Shown here: piece by piece, positions 10,622 to 24,302 of the stretch
How the letters are laid out: the number at the start of each line of letters is the position of its first letter
Numbering within the stretch: position 1 is the stretch's first letter
Assembly: GCA_032164295.1 (NCBI GenBank)
Contig: JAJHTX010000013.1
Span: 1,178,001-1,242,000, forward strand
Direction: 5' to 3'
DNA: 64,000 nucleotides
Source: Inonotus obliquus
Lineage: Eukaryota; Basidiomycota; Agaricomycetes; Hymenochaetales; Hymenochaetaceae
Notes under the pieces: generated by a model
Database searches by the model: none
The model's input: only the letters and a program-made list of their open reading frames with translations
Told to the model about the DNA's origin: nothing
Program-made: the position numbers and the translations under genes

Positions 10622-11007
10622 TGTTACGCCTTGCGCAGTCAGAGACGTCGATCACAGGATCAGAGACGTCGACGAGCAAGAAGACGAGCTACCACTTAAT
10701 CACAAGAGACCGGAGTCTGCGACGTAGGTGATAGTACTAGAACAAGAGAGTGGGGAATCCCTAACTCTCTGATCCAGCCTTATATACACAGACGTCGCGG
10801 GAAAGCTTTACATAAACTGTACAGTATAAACAAAGACAAACAGAAACAAAGGAAAAAAGGGAATGGCGGGATAAAGTTGTTATAGATTGTGATTAGCTAA
10901 GCCAGTAGAGATTAAGTGAAAGAACGTGGTTAAAACGAAAGTAAACATGCATTGACGAAATAGAAAGAAAGGCCGTATGAGGAAGAAAGGAAAAAGACGT
11001 CGTAACA
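10622..11007 (-). repeat. 5' LTR of the chromovirus
   Basis: 386 bp, identical by eye to 4650-5035. It contains the promoter and the predicted RNA start. It is followed on the right by the target duplication GCCCA (11008-11012). Confidence 0.95.
10741..10786 (-). promoter_or_regulatory. LTR core promoter: TATA box and predicted transcript start
   Basis: On the minus strand TATATAA lies at 10786-10780. Thirty-five bases downstream, at 10751, the sequence ACTCTCTTGTT begins. It pairs with the primer-binding site, so RNA initiation at or next to 10751 is predicted. The same signal occurs in the 3' LTR near 4769-4814. Confidence 0.6.
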
Positions 11008-11157
11008 GCCCATCCATTCACTCCCCCTTTTCATAGACAACAAGTACCGTGAGCGTACTGGTTAAGTACCGGCACATATTAGCCCTCCCCCACTTAAAAC
11101 CATACACCCCTCGTCTCGGTACCTCTGGTACCAGACGCGATCTCGCACATTTAACGT

Positions 11158-12244
11158 GTCATGGAGAAAGGAGGGGCTCTGGTTCTCATCCCGACGCCAT
11201 CCTGTTTACCCCTGCGGTACTACCGGATCTACGCCAAACCTGGAAAGCGCACCCACACATCTGTAAGAAAGGACACCACTGTATTATTACAGCAGACCTT
11301 TCCGATTGGAGCAACCGTGCAAGTCTCGAACGTACGGGCATCCCCAATGACAAAGCTGCGGCTTGGGCAGCTGAATTGGAGTATGCAGTTCCCCATGGTT
11401 TCTGGGACAGCTCCCTGACCAATAAAGAAGATGTGGAGGCGTGGTTTGCCCAGCTCTACGTGAGCGCCGGTAAGGCCACAGACACCCTGACATACCAAAC
11501 GGTTGCACAATGCAAGGAACGATGGTGGGACGAAGAATGCAATCGGCAGGTGGAGGAAGGTGCACCAGACCTATTATACTGGCTCCGTAACAGGCGATGG
11601 GAGTGGTACCACACACGCCTGGATGAAGCAGGGAACTCTATGCCTTGGAGATTTCACAAGACCGGGCTACCTAGGCGGCAGGTCAACATCCCTACACTCT
11701 CGCTCCTTTTTCGAGCGGTGCGACACGTCGAGATTGCAGAAGCGTTCCGTCAACACTACTTCCCTGCCCCAGAGCCGGAAGCCATAGCTGAGGAGGAAGA
11801 GCTTACATCGCGAGAACTCCAACGACCCTTCTCCGAATCGGAGTTGTTACAGGAGCTGAAAGGAATGCCACCCAACAGTGCCCCAGGCCCATCAGGGATG
11901 ACATACCAGTCGATAGCTCCGGTAGTGAGACGTCACATCGGATGCCTCACTAACATGTTCAACTCTCTGGTGCGGTATGAAACCTACCCTGCGGAGTTCA
12001 AATGATCTGTGGTCGCAATGGTCCGCAAACCTAAGCCTTACCCCCTTGACTCTCCTCGGGCGTACCGGCCGATATGCGTGGAAGAGGTCCTCACAAAACT
12101 TTTTGAATGAGCGATGGCTACGAGGCTGCAGGCCCTGATATTCTGTCACCCTCTGTTCGACTGACGTCAATATGGTGGCAGACGGGGCGCCTCAGTGATG
12201 ACTGCCTGGCATGCGCTCCTTTCACGCATAAGCGATCCAGACGC
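11158..12244 (+). pseudogene. LINE ORF2, middle piece (endonuclease end to RT start)
   Basis: Reading continues in frame from 3470 across the repeat. The segment HPDAILFTPAVLP is the end of the endonuclease domain. NSAPGPSGMTYQSI near 11876 and KPYPLDSPRAYRPICV near 12035 are the first conserved blocks of LINE reverse transcriptase. Three in-frame TGA codons (12003, 12108, 12162) interrupt it; each equals a CGA arginine codon changed by one C-to-T transition. The piece ends at the ACGC target site (12241-12244) of repeat A3. Confidence 0.8.
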
Positions 12245-13521
12245 TAAATGTGCGAGATCGCGGCCGGTACCGGAGGTACCGGTCGAGGGGTGTATGGTAT
12301 AAGAATATGGGGAGGGCCAAATGAGGCAGTACTTATCCAGTACGCTCACAGTACTTGTTGTCTGTAGAAGGGGGACGTAAAGAGAGCCAAAGGAATAATA
12401 GAAAGGGGTGCTGGATCAGCTAGATGTTGGGGGGAATGTGTTCTTGTCTGGAATCGAGAGGGTCGGTACCGTGGGAAAAACGTCGGTACAGGTCGGTACT
12501 TGAACGAACGGGATCGGTATGTGCAGAAACGTTGTAAAACAAAAGCTCAGTACAGAAACGAAAGGTGAATGTGCAAAATACAAAGAATAACAAAATGTCG
12601 GTACCGTGGGAAAAACGTCGGTACAGGTCGGTACTGCAAGGAAACAGCTAGCACGGGGTGGTATAGCGAGAAACAGAATGAGGGAGACTGGTAGATGAAG
12701 GTGTCGACTGGACTGGGAAGCAAACCTGAGCCCTCGCACGGGAGGCTAACTCCTGAGGTTCACTTGAGACAGAACTGGGATGGAACTGGGATGGAACTCG
12801 AGATGAGACTGAGACGGAACTGGGAAGGGGGTGAGGAAACCTGAGCCCTCACGTTAGAGGCTAGCTCCTAAGATTACCTGGAGAGCTACTACGTACAGGA
12901 GGAGATATTTATACTACTGTACCATAGTTAGCTCATAAGTCCAAAAGGAGAAAGTAAAAAGGAAGATCAAAACAAAGAAAAATGTCATAAGAAGAATGAT
13001 TACAGTAGAGCCATCAGGGGGACAACAAGAAAGGGTTAGGGAGGACAAGATACCAATGAAAACGTAGCATATAGTACCCCTGGATGAAAAGTCCTCAGGA
13101 CAAGAGATTTGAACCCCTGCCAAACGATACCGACACGTTCCTGGTGGTACCGGACCTGAAAACCTTAATGGATACTGACCCTGAGCTTCCCCAAAGAACC
13201 GGCATGTATACTCCAACCATCAGGAATGAATACCAGAGAGGGAGACATCCGATCCATGTCATGAGAGCATGTTGAATTGTCAATTTGTCTCGGTACCGGG
13301 TTTCTCGGCACTCGGTACTCTCGGTATTCTCGGTACCGGGTTTCTTGGCGCTCGGTATCGGTACTCTCGGTGTTCGGTATCTTGAGAAATGTGACCAACA
13401 GTTTCTCTAGGTGTGCTGGTGAATACTGGAAGGTGTAGATGGGACTGTACCGTAGCATGGGGTAAGCGTAGAATGGGATACCGGGGTTGATACCGAGCTC
13501 AGCTGCACGTAGTTCTCTTCA
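12245..13521 (-). repeat. GGTACCG-rich repeat, copy A3 (inverted)
   Basis: 1277 bp, inverted relative to A1 and A2. On the plus strand it starts TAAATGTGCGAG and ends TCTCTTCA, flanked by ACGC at 12241-12244 and 13522-13525. It contains the TATTTATA box near 12910 and a CTCGGTAY/GGTACCG word array at 13290-13380. It sits in the reverse transcriptase frame of the LINE. Removing it restores the frame across the junction (SDPD/AHQTVVSFD). Confidence 0.85.
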
Positions 13522-13525
13522 ACGC

Positions 13526-15404
13526 GCATCAGACTGTGGTCAGCTTCGACATACAGGGCTTCTTCGACTACATTAGGCCCATCCACCTCCGGAGAGGTCT
13601 TGATCTCTTGGGAGTCCCGCAATCTGTTACGAACACGATCATGCACTTTATGAAGCAATGCACGATCACCTTCTCTTTTAATGGCCAGTGTTCGCAATGG
13701 ATGCAGAAGCCGAATGTGGGCGTCCCTCAAGGATCCCCGATGTCACCAGTGCTGGCAAACATCGCGGCTAATTTAGCACTTGGTCAGCTACCGCACCGCA
13801 CGCTCATGTTCTACATGGACGACGGGCTGCTACTAACAACACAGCTCAACGTGTTCGCATTGTCAAGGGCCACTTCGGCGGGCATGTACGAGGTTAATGC
13901 TGCCTTTGCGCGCATCGGTTTAAAGATTGATCTGCTGTCGGTACAGGGTGTCGCGCTTGGGAGGAGCAGGAATCGTGCGGGTGGCAGACAGACTGCGTCA
14001 GCCCTGATTGACATGGGTAATGGACGGATGGAATGGGCTCAACCCATCCTCAAATGGCTAGGCATTGAAATGACGGATTACAGAAGTTTCCGACCGCACG
14101 TCAAGTCGAGACTCAACGCTGCAAGACACACTTGGAACGCACTCCGCTGGATGACGTGCGCTAAAACAGGGCTTCACCTCAAGGCGTTGTGCAGATTTTA
14201 CCAGAATATCCTCATTCCGGTCATGACGTGGGGTGCACCGATCTGAATGACTAGGCAACCAGAGCTCGCAGTCGTATTCGAGGGCATTCACCGTAAAGCG
14301 GTACGGGATTTGGGTGCATGGCTTCCATTCACGTGGACAGATATCATGGAAGCACTGGCAGGAGTTCCGCCAATCATGCTGACACTTGCATTCATTGCAG
14401 AGACACAGAATGCGATGATCAACGCACATTGCATCGGCTCGCCCCCTATCCCTGACGCATATATGCGACTCATCTCACCCTGCCCCATGATCCCCATCCT
14501 CCCGTTCCCGAGAGCGGAATATCAAGCGGTTTGGCAGAGAATGACTGCGAGGGTGGCTACTTTCGCGCAACAAGGACTACCACTGCAGGTGTAGATTTAC
14601 TCCTCACCCCAGCCAAGGAGGGCGGAGGTTTGGATGGTTGTAGGCAGGGAGCCTATGGAGAAGCAGGTAGCTTATGAGGCTATGGAGGACGCGGACCAAT
14701 TCTCTCTTATTCTGGTCACTCTGGTTAAGTTTCTATACAGCCATTTAGCTCATCCATTCGTTGATTTCGGTTTCCACATCAAGGTTCCAATCTTTATTCC
14801 TATAGAGTTTCGTCCTGATTTGATCTCCCCTGCTCCTTCCTCCATTGCATTGATCGAGCAGATTGTTGGGGCCCTTGCCCAGACTAATGTCTTCTTTTTC
14901 TTTCGACCATGGGCTACTAGGATGTTCCCGGTTAAACCTCCTCTGGAGGACAACGAGTACATGATGTTCCCAGCCGCGATGGTGGAGGGCTTGAGGGTAT
15001 CTGCGCGAGCATCCATGCTTCGGGCATGGAAGGAATTACTCATCACGAATGGCGCATATACACACCACACCATCGAGACTCCCTCCCAAAGAGAACTTAT
15101 TCATAAAGCGGGCTTCTCCCTGGTTCACATCACACACGCTAGGGTCTCCCGTAAAGGCGAGTCCATAGTCCTTCGACTCCTTGCAGGGGTCGTGCTGGTC
15201 GGAGAAGTCCTTAACCGGATGGATAACGACAGCCCCCCAGACTGCGCTACGTGTGGCGAGTTGGACACCATTCGTCACCGACTTACTCAGTGTCCTATCG
15301 GACGTCGGGCTTTCCCTCAAAATCCCCCACTTAACTGGTTCCACCAGTTCAACAATATCCTGCCATCCATCGAGACGCTCATTGATGTATTCAAACCCCC
15401 ATAG
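13526..15404 (+). pseudogene. LINE ORF2, reverse transcriptase core and C-terminus
   Basis: The frame starts TVVSFDIQGFFDYI (RT catalytic Asp block), continues with GVPQGSPMSPVLAN and the active-site FYMDDG near 13810. It ends with a Cys/His motif, CATCGELDTIRHRLTQC, typical of LINE C-termini; the stop is at 15402-15404. Two nonsense codons interrupt it, TGA 14244 and TAG 14592, again explained by single C-to-T changes (CGA, CAG). Otherwise the frame is continuous, so decay is recent. No RNase H domain or poly(A) tail is obvious. Confidence 0.85.
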
Positions 15405-18781
<3,377 letters not shown>

Positions 18782-19788
18782 TGGAAAGCTGACGCCGAGG
18801 AGAGGAAGGGGTGGAGTGACTCTGAATTGATGCTAACTTGATCGACAACGCAAAGCAGATGCATTTTTATCCTCGACTGTGAACCAAGGATGGTCATTCG
18901 AAGTAACACAGTCTCAACTCGGAACTAGATCAACACTGGTTAGGAACGTAGAACATAATAAGAAGCTCTGAATGCCAGGGGATTGAACCCATCAGGACAG
19001 TAGCAGAACTGGAGTCAGCGGGCTGACACTAACGACGCGCGAAAGCGGGGGCTGATTGGATTTCGCGCGGAGTTCGTATTGCCCCATACTAGTATTGGCC
19101 CGAATTCATGCACATCCTCGACGGTAGAAGCGATGTAACCTATCATCTTTTTGGCGGGTGAATGTGGCTCGGAATCTGTTGGGGTTGAAAATGAGCCTGC
19201 TCGGCTTTCTCTGCCCACGAACTAAGTGATACATTTAGTATCCGTGTTCGTCCCTGACCTTCGCTGAGACTTACCTTCTCGATGCGCGTCACCCCTAAGG
19301 GCATCTTCCCATTGCCAGTGATTCCCATCACTACCATGGGCAAGTTGGTGAAAGATGAGCACTAAGAAGAGACTATATTTGGTGCCTTGACCTTCCACTG
19401 GCAGCGAGATGGAAGTCGCACGACGATGCAGTATCTGCACGTGATCGTGTTTCTCTCGTCAGCGATCGACGCATTCGCCCAAACTTGGTTTGTTTGGATA
19501 GGTTTGTCCTAAGTCTTCTCATTTGCACCATCACTGCACCATTCAGAAAATACTTGTCTACCATCTTTGCCTTTCCTTTAACCATTGAGTTGAGGGCAGG
19601 CTGAGTTCTCGAAATAGCTTTCTCACAACTCGGAGCTCGATACAATTACAAATTAGACTACACGATCATCCAATTTGCCTCAAGTCTGAGTGTACAAATC
19701 TCGTAGATGCACTGAAGTATATCACTCACTTATTGTTGGTGCTGTACAGTATCGTGCTGTTACAGTAGACACATCTTTTGAATTTTTT
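18782..19788 (-). pseudogene. Decayed fragment of the Tyr/Trp-tailed gene family (unit 0)
   Basis: The minus strand between about 19640 and 19200 matches the plus strand at 43620-44120, a truncated and diverged start of the same family as 41515-43043. The upstream CACGTG box is kept (19438-19443), and a splice-like AAGGTAAGTCTCAGCGAAGG follows. No long frame remains. 18782-19100 is the 3' flank of the halogenase, shared with copy 2. The stretch ends where the MITE cluster starts. Confidence 0.55.
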
Positions 19789-20162
19789 CACGGTGGGCAA
19801 ATCAGGATGGAGGTGAGGTCGATATTTTAAATGTTTTCTTCTCTGTCATTTTAAATACTGATAAGGATATCCGACTGTTCGATATTTAAAATATCGACCT
19901 CACCTCCATCCTATTTTGCCCGCCATGTCTTTTTTCAGTAATTTATATCACGTGATGTATTTGCTTTTTCCAAAACATGGCGGGCAAATCAGGATGGAGG
20001 TGAGGTCGATATTTTAAATGTTTTCTTCTCTGTCATTTTAAATACTGATAAGGATATCCGACTGTTCGATATTTAAAATATCGACCTCACCTCCATCCTG
20101 ATTTGCCCGCCATGTTTTGGAAAAAGCAAATACATCACGTGATATAAATTACTGAAAAAAGA
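19789..20162. mobile_element. Two 139-bp MITEs with inverted host spacer (palindrome)
   Basis: MITE a (19789-19927) and MITE b (19976-20114) share TIRs of the form CAYGGYGGGCAAA and the inner sequence GGTGAGGTCGATATTTTAAA. Between and after them lies the same 48-bp spacer, inverted at 19928-19975 and direct at 20115-20162, with core ATCACGTGAT. The spacer is host sequence: the duplicate locus keeps it without any MITE near 43392-43440. TTT before 19789 and TTT after 20114 may be the target duplication. The right 20 bp of MITE a equal the left TIR of the neighbouring large element, so the block is a fold-back duplication centred at about 20045. Confidence 0.8.
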
Positions 20163-20477
20163 CATGGCGGGCAAAATAGGATATCAGCGGGGATTGTATT
20201 TTAAATATTTTTCGAGCATTTATTTTAAGTATCAGTAAGCATGCCAGCTGAGCCGATATTTAAAGTATCTTTCACATAACGCAATTTTAAATATCGATAA
20301 GGATATTGGTCTAAGGTTATTTTAAATATCGGTCGGATTATAATATGTAAATTGATATTTTAAATATCCCTTTACTGATATTTTAAATATAGGTCAAGAT
20401 ATCAAATTTGCCGAAATTTCAAATATAGATAAGGATATCATCAACGTCAATATTCTAAATATCATTCGAAGACATAT

Positions 20478-20640
20478 TGAGCGGGCGACCAGCGGGCCAT
20501 AAGCAGGCAATGGGAGGGCGACAGATGGGCGACAGGCAGGCAATGAGGGGGCAATGAGCGGGCGACGGGCGGGTGACGAGAGGGCGACGAGAGGGCACTG
20601 AGCGGGCAATGAGAGGGCAATGAGAGGGCAATGAGCGGGA
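20478..20640. repeat. Left subterminal GGGCAATGAG array
   Basis: About 15 units of 10-11 bp alternate GCGGGCAATGA, GAGGGCAATGA and GCGGGCGAC. The inverted counterpart is at 28798-28885 (GCCCGCCCGTT, GCCCTCTCATT). Such arrays near TIRs are typical transposase-binding regions. Confidence 0.7.
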
Positions 20641-20759
20641 GCCATCCTCACCACTTTCACCGCCATCTAGCGCCACAATGCGCCTGTTCATTCCGTTGCT
20701 TCTTTGGCGTAGGTCCCCCAAGAGCTGCAGTTCAATTCATCTGCTCATAGAATCCAGGT

Positions 20760-21860
20760 AAACTTCCATCAAACGGATGGATTTTCCTTCTTCCTGTATG
20801 CTCGTAAAAACGGCCAGCCATCCAACTTCGCCGCTCTCATCGATACGTTCCAATGCCATGAGTCTCTCGAGCCCGCATAGCGAGTCTAATCGATTGCACG
20901 CAAGATTAAGGACAAGTATCCATCCCTACTTGGTGTAAATACCCAGGACAGAGTCAATCATGTCGAGCATCATAATCTGTCTGGGTTTCTGGAAAATGTG
21001 ACGTGCAAGTATGAGCGATGCAAGGGCGATAGCCGAAGGCGAGAATTTGATGAAGTTGCGATAGTAAAGGGTAGCTTCCATGAGAAATCTTGCGACATGC
21101 TGAACCCTTGTACTCTCTTCAAACTAGCCACAGCGATAGAATCGAAGTCAAGCTTCTGCGGTTGGATGACCCAACATCCAAAGAATGGTAGCAAGAACGT
21201 GTCCTTCCATCTAAATGAAGGCGGATTCGTCATAGGTATCATGGCAGATCCCAACCAGGTCAGTTTGAGTTGGCACCCGTTCCTTCGCATCCTCGAATTT
21301 CGCTGCTATCCCCCGTGCAACCAACTGATCGGAGATGCTTCGTGTATACGATACGATGCGAAACATGTCGATTGACAATGTTCATGGTAAGGTAAAAGGT
21401 CTCAGGACGAAGTCGGAAAGTGAAATGAATCTCGATAAGAACGTCGATGACACAAGACTGCATGGCGCATTTGATTCAGTTGCTGATCCATAGCTGAAGC
21501 AGAGCCCATTGTGTAGTCCTATGCATTGACACTTGACATTTAGAACGGGTGCGACTTACGTAAATAAGTCACTTTTCAACAACTGACCTCCATTTCTCGC
21601 ATATAATAGCATATCTCTTCGTGGTATTCTTCCTTAACGTAGATGTTGTCTCTCCTGAAGGCAGCTAGCTGAGCCTCATGGTGTTGTATCCGCTGCAGCT
21701 CAGCTTTCAAGATAGCTGGAGTCTTGCGAGAAGGGGCTGGAGAGTCCTTGAAGCGGGATTTCTAAATACCGTTGTGGTGAGGAGATGGTCATTTCTTGGA
21801 ATAGAATTGGTTCCTAGCAGGGCAAGTGGAAATAGAAGATACGTCCTTCATGCTGAGAGA
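20760..21860 (-). pseudogene. Mitotic (B-type) cyclin pseudogene inside the large transposon
   Basis: Minus-strand pieces read as a cyclin box. YHEEICYYMREME (about 21600) matches the start of the cyclin N domain. VIDVLIEIHFTFRLRPETFY (about 21400-21450) matches the MRxxLIDWLxEVHxxFRLxPET core. VQHVARFLMEATLYYRNF and SPSAIALASLILARHIF (21000-21090) match the cyclin C domain. Stop codons and frame changes separate the pieces (e.g. after DESAFI and before LRFYRC), and the conserved W of LIDWL is V. Identification rests on these blocks; splice sites were not resolved. It lies between the TIRs, so it was captured by, or trapped with, the element. Confidence 0.7.
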
Positions 21861-22329
21861 GGATGGTTTTGAAACTGCGGAAAATGAGGAACGAAATGAC
21901 TCCGCAATGGATAATAGCGTGTCAGACTTGTCCTTGCCGGGGCCCAAATCAATATAACTAAGGGGATGTGAAAGATTATCCAGTTGGACGTTGAGAGTAA
22001 CGACAATGCTGAGTGCTTCGGATTGCATCAAAAGATAGAATAAGTGGTGGGTATCGGTTGAGAGGACGAACGGATTTACAAGACCCAATCAAGCGGATTG
22101 AGCACGCCGGGAGAACTTGGTCTTTGCATCTTCGACTAATGCCTGCCTGAGCCTCGATCTATTATACCTGATGAACGTCGCTATCCGTCTAATGTGGCCA
22201 TTGCTTGCTCCACGAATGGTAGGAACGAGAGAGAGGTATCTGAGGTTCTGCACTTCCGCATGGCCATTGAGTGTGACATTACCAAATATAGACACTTAGT
22301 CAAACATAATGGCACGTCTGACTCTTAAG

Positions 22330-24302
22330 TAAGCTTCTTCTTCTGTCTCTTCCCTTTATCCATGACATGATCGAACTCACAATCAAAACTTTGCAAGGAA
22401 AGGTCTTCGAGGTCAACCGTCTCAGTTGTACTATTGGTTGATCCCTTAAGGACTGGTCCCATAGATCAATGCAGATGAGGAGATTGTATTGTGGTGGTGG
22501 ATGTTAAACGAAGAATATTTGAAGACCAATTAATTGGAACACCACGCAGTTGACCTGCAGATGCTGATTCGCTCTGGTGAGTTCTTAAAGACTTGGTGCG
22601 TACGTTAAATAGTGCATATACAGGCAGGATACTCCAGTACAAAGAGCCCATCGAGTCTTACAGTATCAAGAAAACAGACTTCATCATTCTCGTGGTACTG
22701 GTCCATTGCTACAACATATTCTTACCTATTAGTAGCCCAAGCCTGTAAGCATAAGTCTAGCATAGCCTTACGTACCTCGGCATGGGGAGCCGAGCGGTAT
22801 CACGTGGGAAGGTAGGACGAGGTCACGAGGGAATAACCCACACAACCATATCCTAAGAGGTAAGAGAGGATCTCTAGGACGATACAGGTTGTAGCATCGA
22901 GGAGATCCAAAGGAAGAGGAGGAGTCGGTATGGTCATTAAGGAAGACAAGAGAGGAAGGCCAGCAGCAGTCGAACCACCACTACTAACCTAAAGGGCTTT
23001 GGAGTTGAGGAGGGGACGGTATCCACACAACACGTCGGAGGTAAGGTGACAATGGCCCTGGGGTTCCCACACCCATAGCACACATATCCCGGAGTATGAG
23101 GCCTAGAGGTATAACCCCTAAACCAAGAAGGTACACCGTCGAAGGAAGACGATACACGAGGTAAGGCACACCCTCGGTAACCTCGTTTAGTATCCCTGTA
23201 TGACTCAGGTACGTCTACTACACAACCACCCACCAGTCTATCCTACGGAGAGGACATTGAAGGGACACGCTAATGTCCATGCGTCACGACGTTGTTTAGT
23301 ACGCAGTACAACTCTGCAACCTCAGGCGAGGAACTACATCCCGCCATCCACAGAACACCATGACATCCTATCTCAGGCACGTCCCTCAGCCAAGGGATCA
23401 GATGGTTAAACCACCCAACCACGAGACTGGCACCAATGTCGTAGACGGAGGTGTATGTGCTTTGATAACCCAGAGCACTACTGGTACGTCTACTACGTAA
23501 CACTCCCTAGCAGACTACATTAAGAGCTATTGGTAATGCCCTCACACCATTGTTTGTAATGCAGTACGACTCTGCTCCCAGCGCCTGTGCACCTAGCACA
23601 TCAACACACATACTAGAGTCTCACCAACGAGCACTCCTATGACGAGTATGGTACACCTTGTCAAACCCTGTTTGTCATACAGTAAGGTAGGGGAAGTATA
23701 AACTCGACTAGGTGTCACAATGTGACTGATGACCCTGAGCACCCTGAGCTTACCCGATTTGGAAGAACCCTGAGGCAAAAATCTCGAGGTCGGATTTCAG
23801 GATAGTGGTAGCCAGCAGACGAGCAGCCAGAATCCCATTTGTACTTGAACAAAACATCAAAACAAAGCTTGTTTCACCAATAGCCAGCTCTCCTGAACCT
23901 CCCTCAGCCGTCAGGATACGTGTTATAAATGAGTGTTAGTCAAATATTAGTAATAGATATGAGTCATTAGTAAGTTACTATATTTGGACAGTATTTGTCA
24001 TCCTGTGCCCACCAAGAGCGGCAAAAATTCTGCGGTCGAAATTTTCGAAATTTACAAAAAGCTTACCAGAATGCTGGAAAATGAATTCTGAGCCATTTGA
24101 CACAAAAAAGGTTCATCCCTTAATCAGAAGGTCAGGGGTACATATTTTTTAATTTTGAAAACATACATCTGCTTGTAATTTTTATTAGAAGAGATCTATG
24201 AGAGCCAAATTTGAGTTTGTGTTGTGTGGAAGTTGCAGTTAAGAAAGGGTCCAGAGTCACCGGATGAGGCAAGTCAGGCCAAGTCAGGGTCACATGACGC
24301 GT
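22330..24302. repeat. Non-coding diverged repeats inside the large transposon
   Basis: No gene seen. Diverged words recur at about 257-272 bp, for example GTACGTCTACTAC at 23210 and 23482 and GCAGTAC(A/G)ACTCTGC at 23302 and 23560. This looks like an old tandem array. 22330-22700 still has coding-like minus-strand patches that may belong to the cyclin 5' exons. Confidence 0.4.

Larger units (their letters stand above)
4650..11007 (-). mobile_element. Ty3/gypsy chromovirus, full length, Tf1/sushi-like
   Basis: A complete 6358-bp LTR retrotransposon on the minus strand. The LTRs are 386 bp (4650-5035 and 10622-11007), start TG and end CA, and look identical base for base, which implies very recent insertion. 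The 5-bp duplication GCCCA (4645-4649 and 11008-11012) flanks it. Internal order is gag, protease, reverse transcriptase, RNase H, integrase, chromodomain. A polypurine tract lies at 5036-5048. The site next to the 5' LTR matches the LTR itself rather than an obvious tRNA end. It is inserted within repeat A2. All frames are open, so it could be autonomous. Confidence 0.95.
3471..11153 (+). repeat. GGTACCG-rich repeat, copy A2, split by a chromovirus
   Basis: Left part 3471-4649, right part 11013-11153; the Ty3/gypsy element lies between. The repeat begins TGAAGAGAAC and ends CGCACATTTA, and is flanked by ACGT on both sides. Without the insert it is about 1.3 kb, like the inverted copy at 12245-13521. 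It contains a dense GGTAC/CGGTATC word array (3600-3705), a TATAAATA box near 4090 and (T/C)-rich tracts. The 4-bp duplication and size would suit a solo LTR, read on the minus strand as TA/TG...CA, but no internal domain is present to prove it. Confidence 0.8.

Noticed and set aside
20478..20640. CRISPR-like array
   Set aside because: Units are 10-11 bp, nearly contiguous and GC-rich without spacers; a eukaryotic transposon subterminal array.
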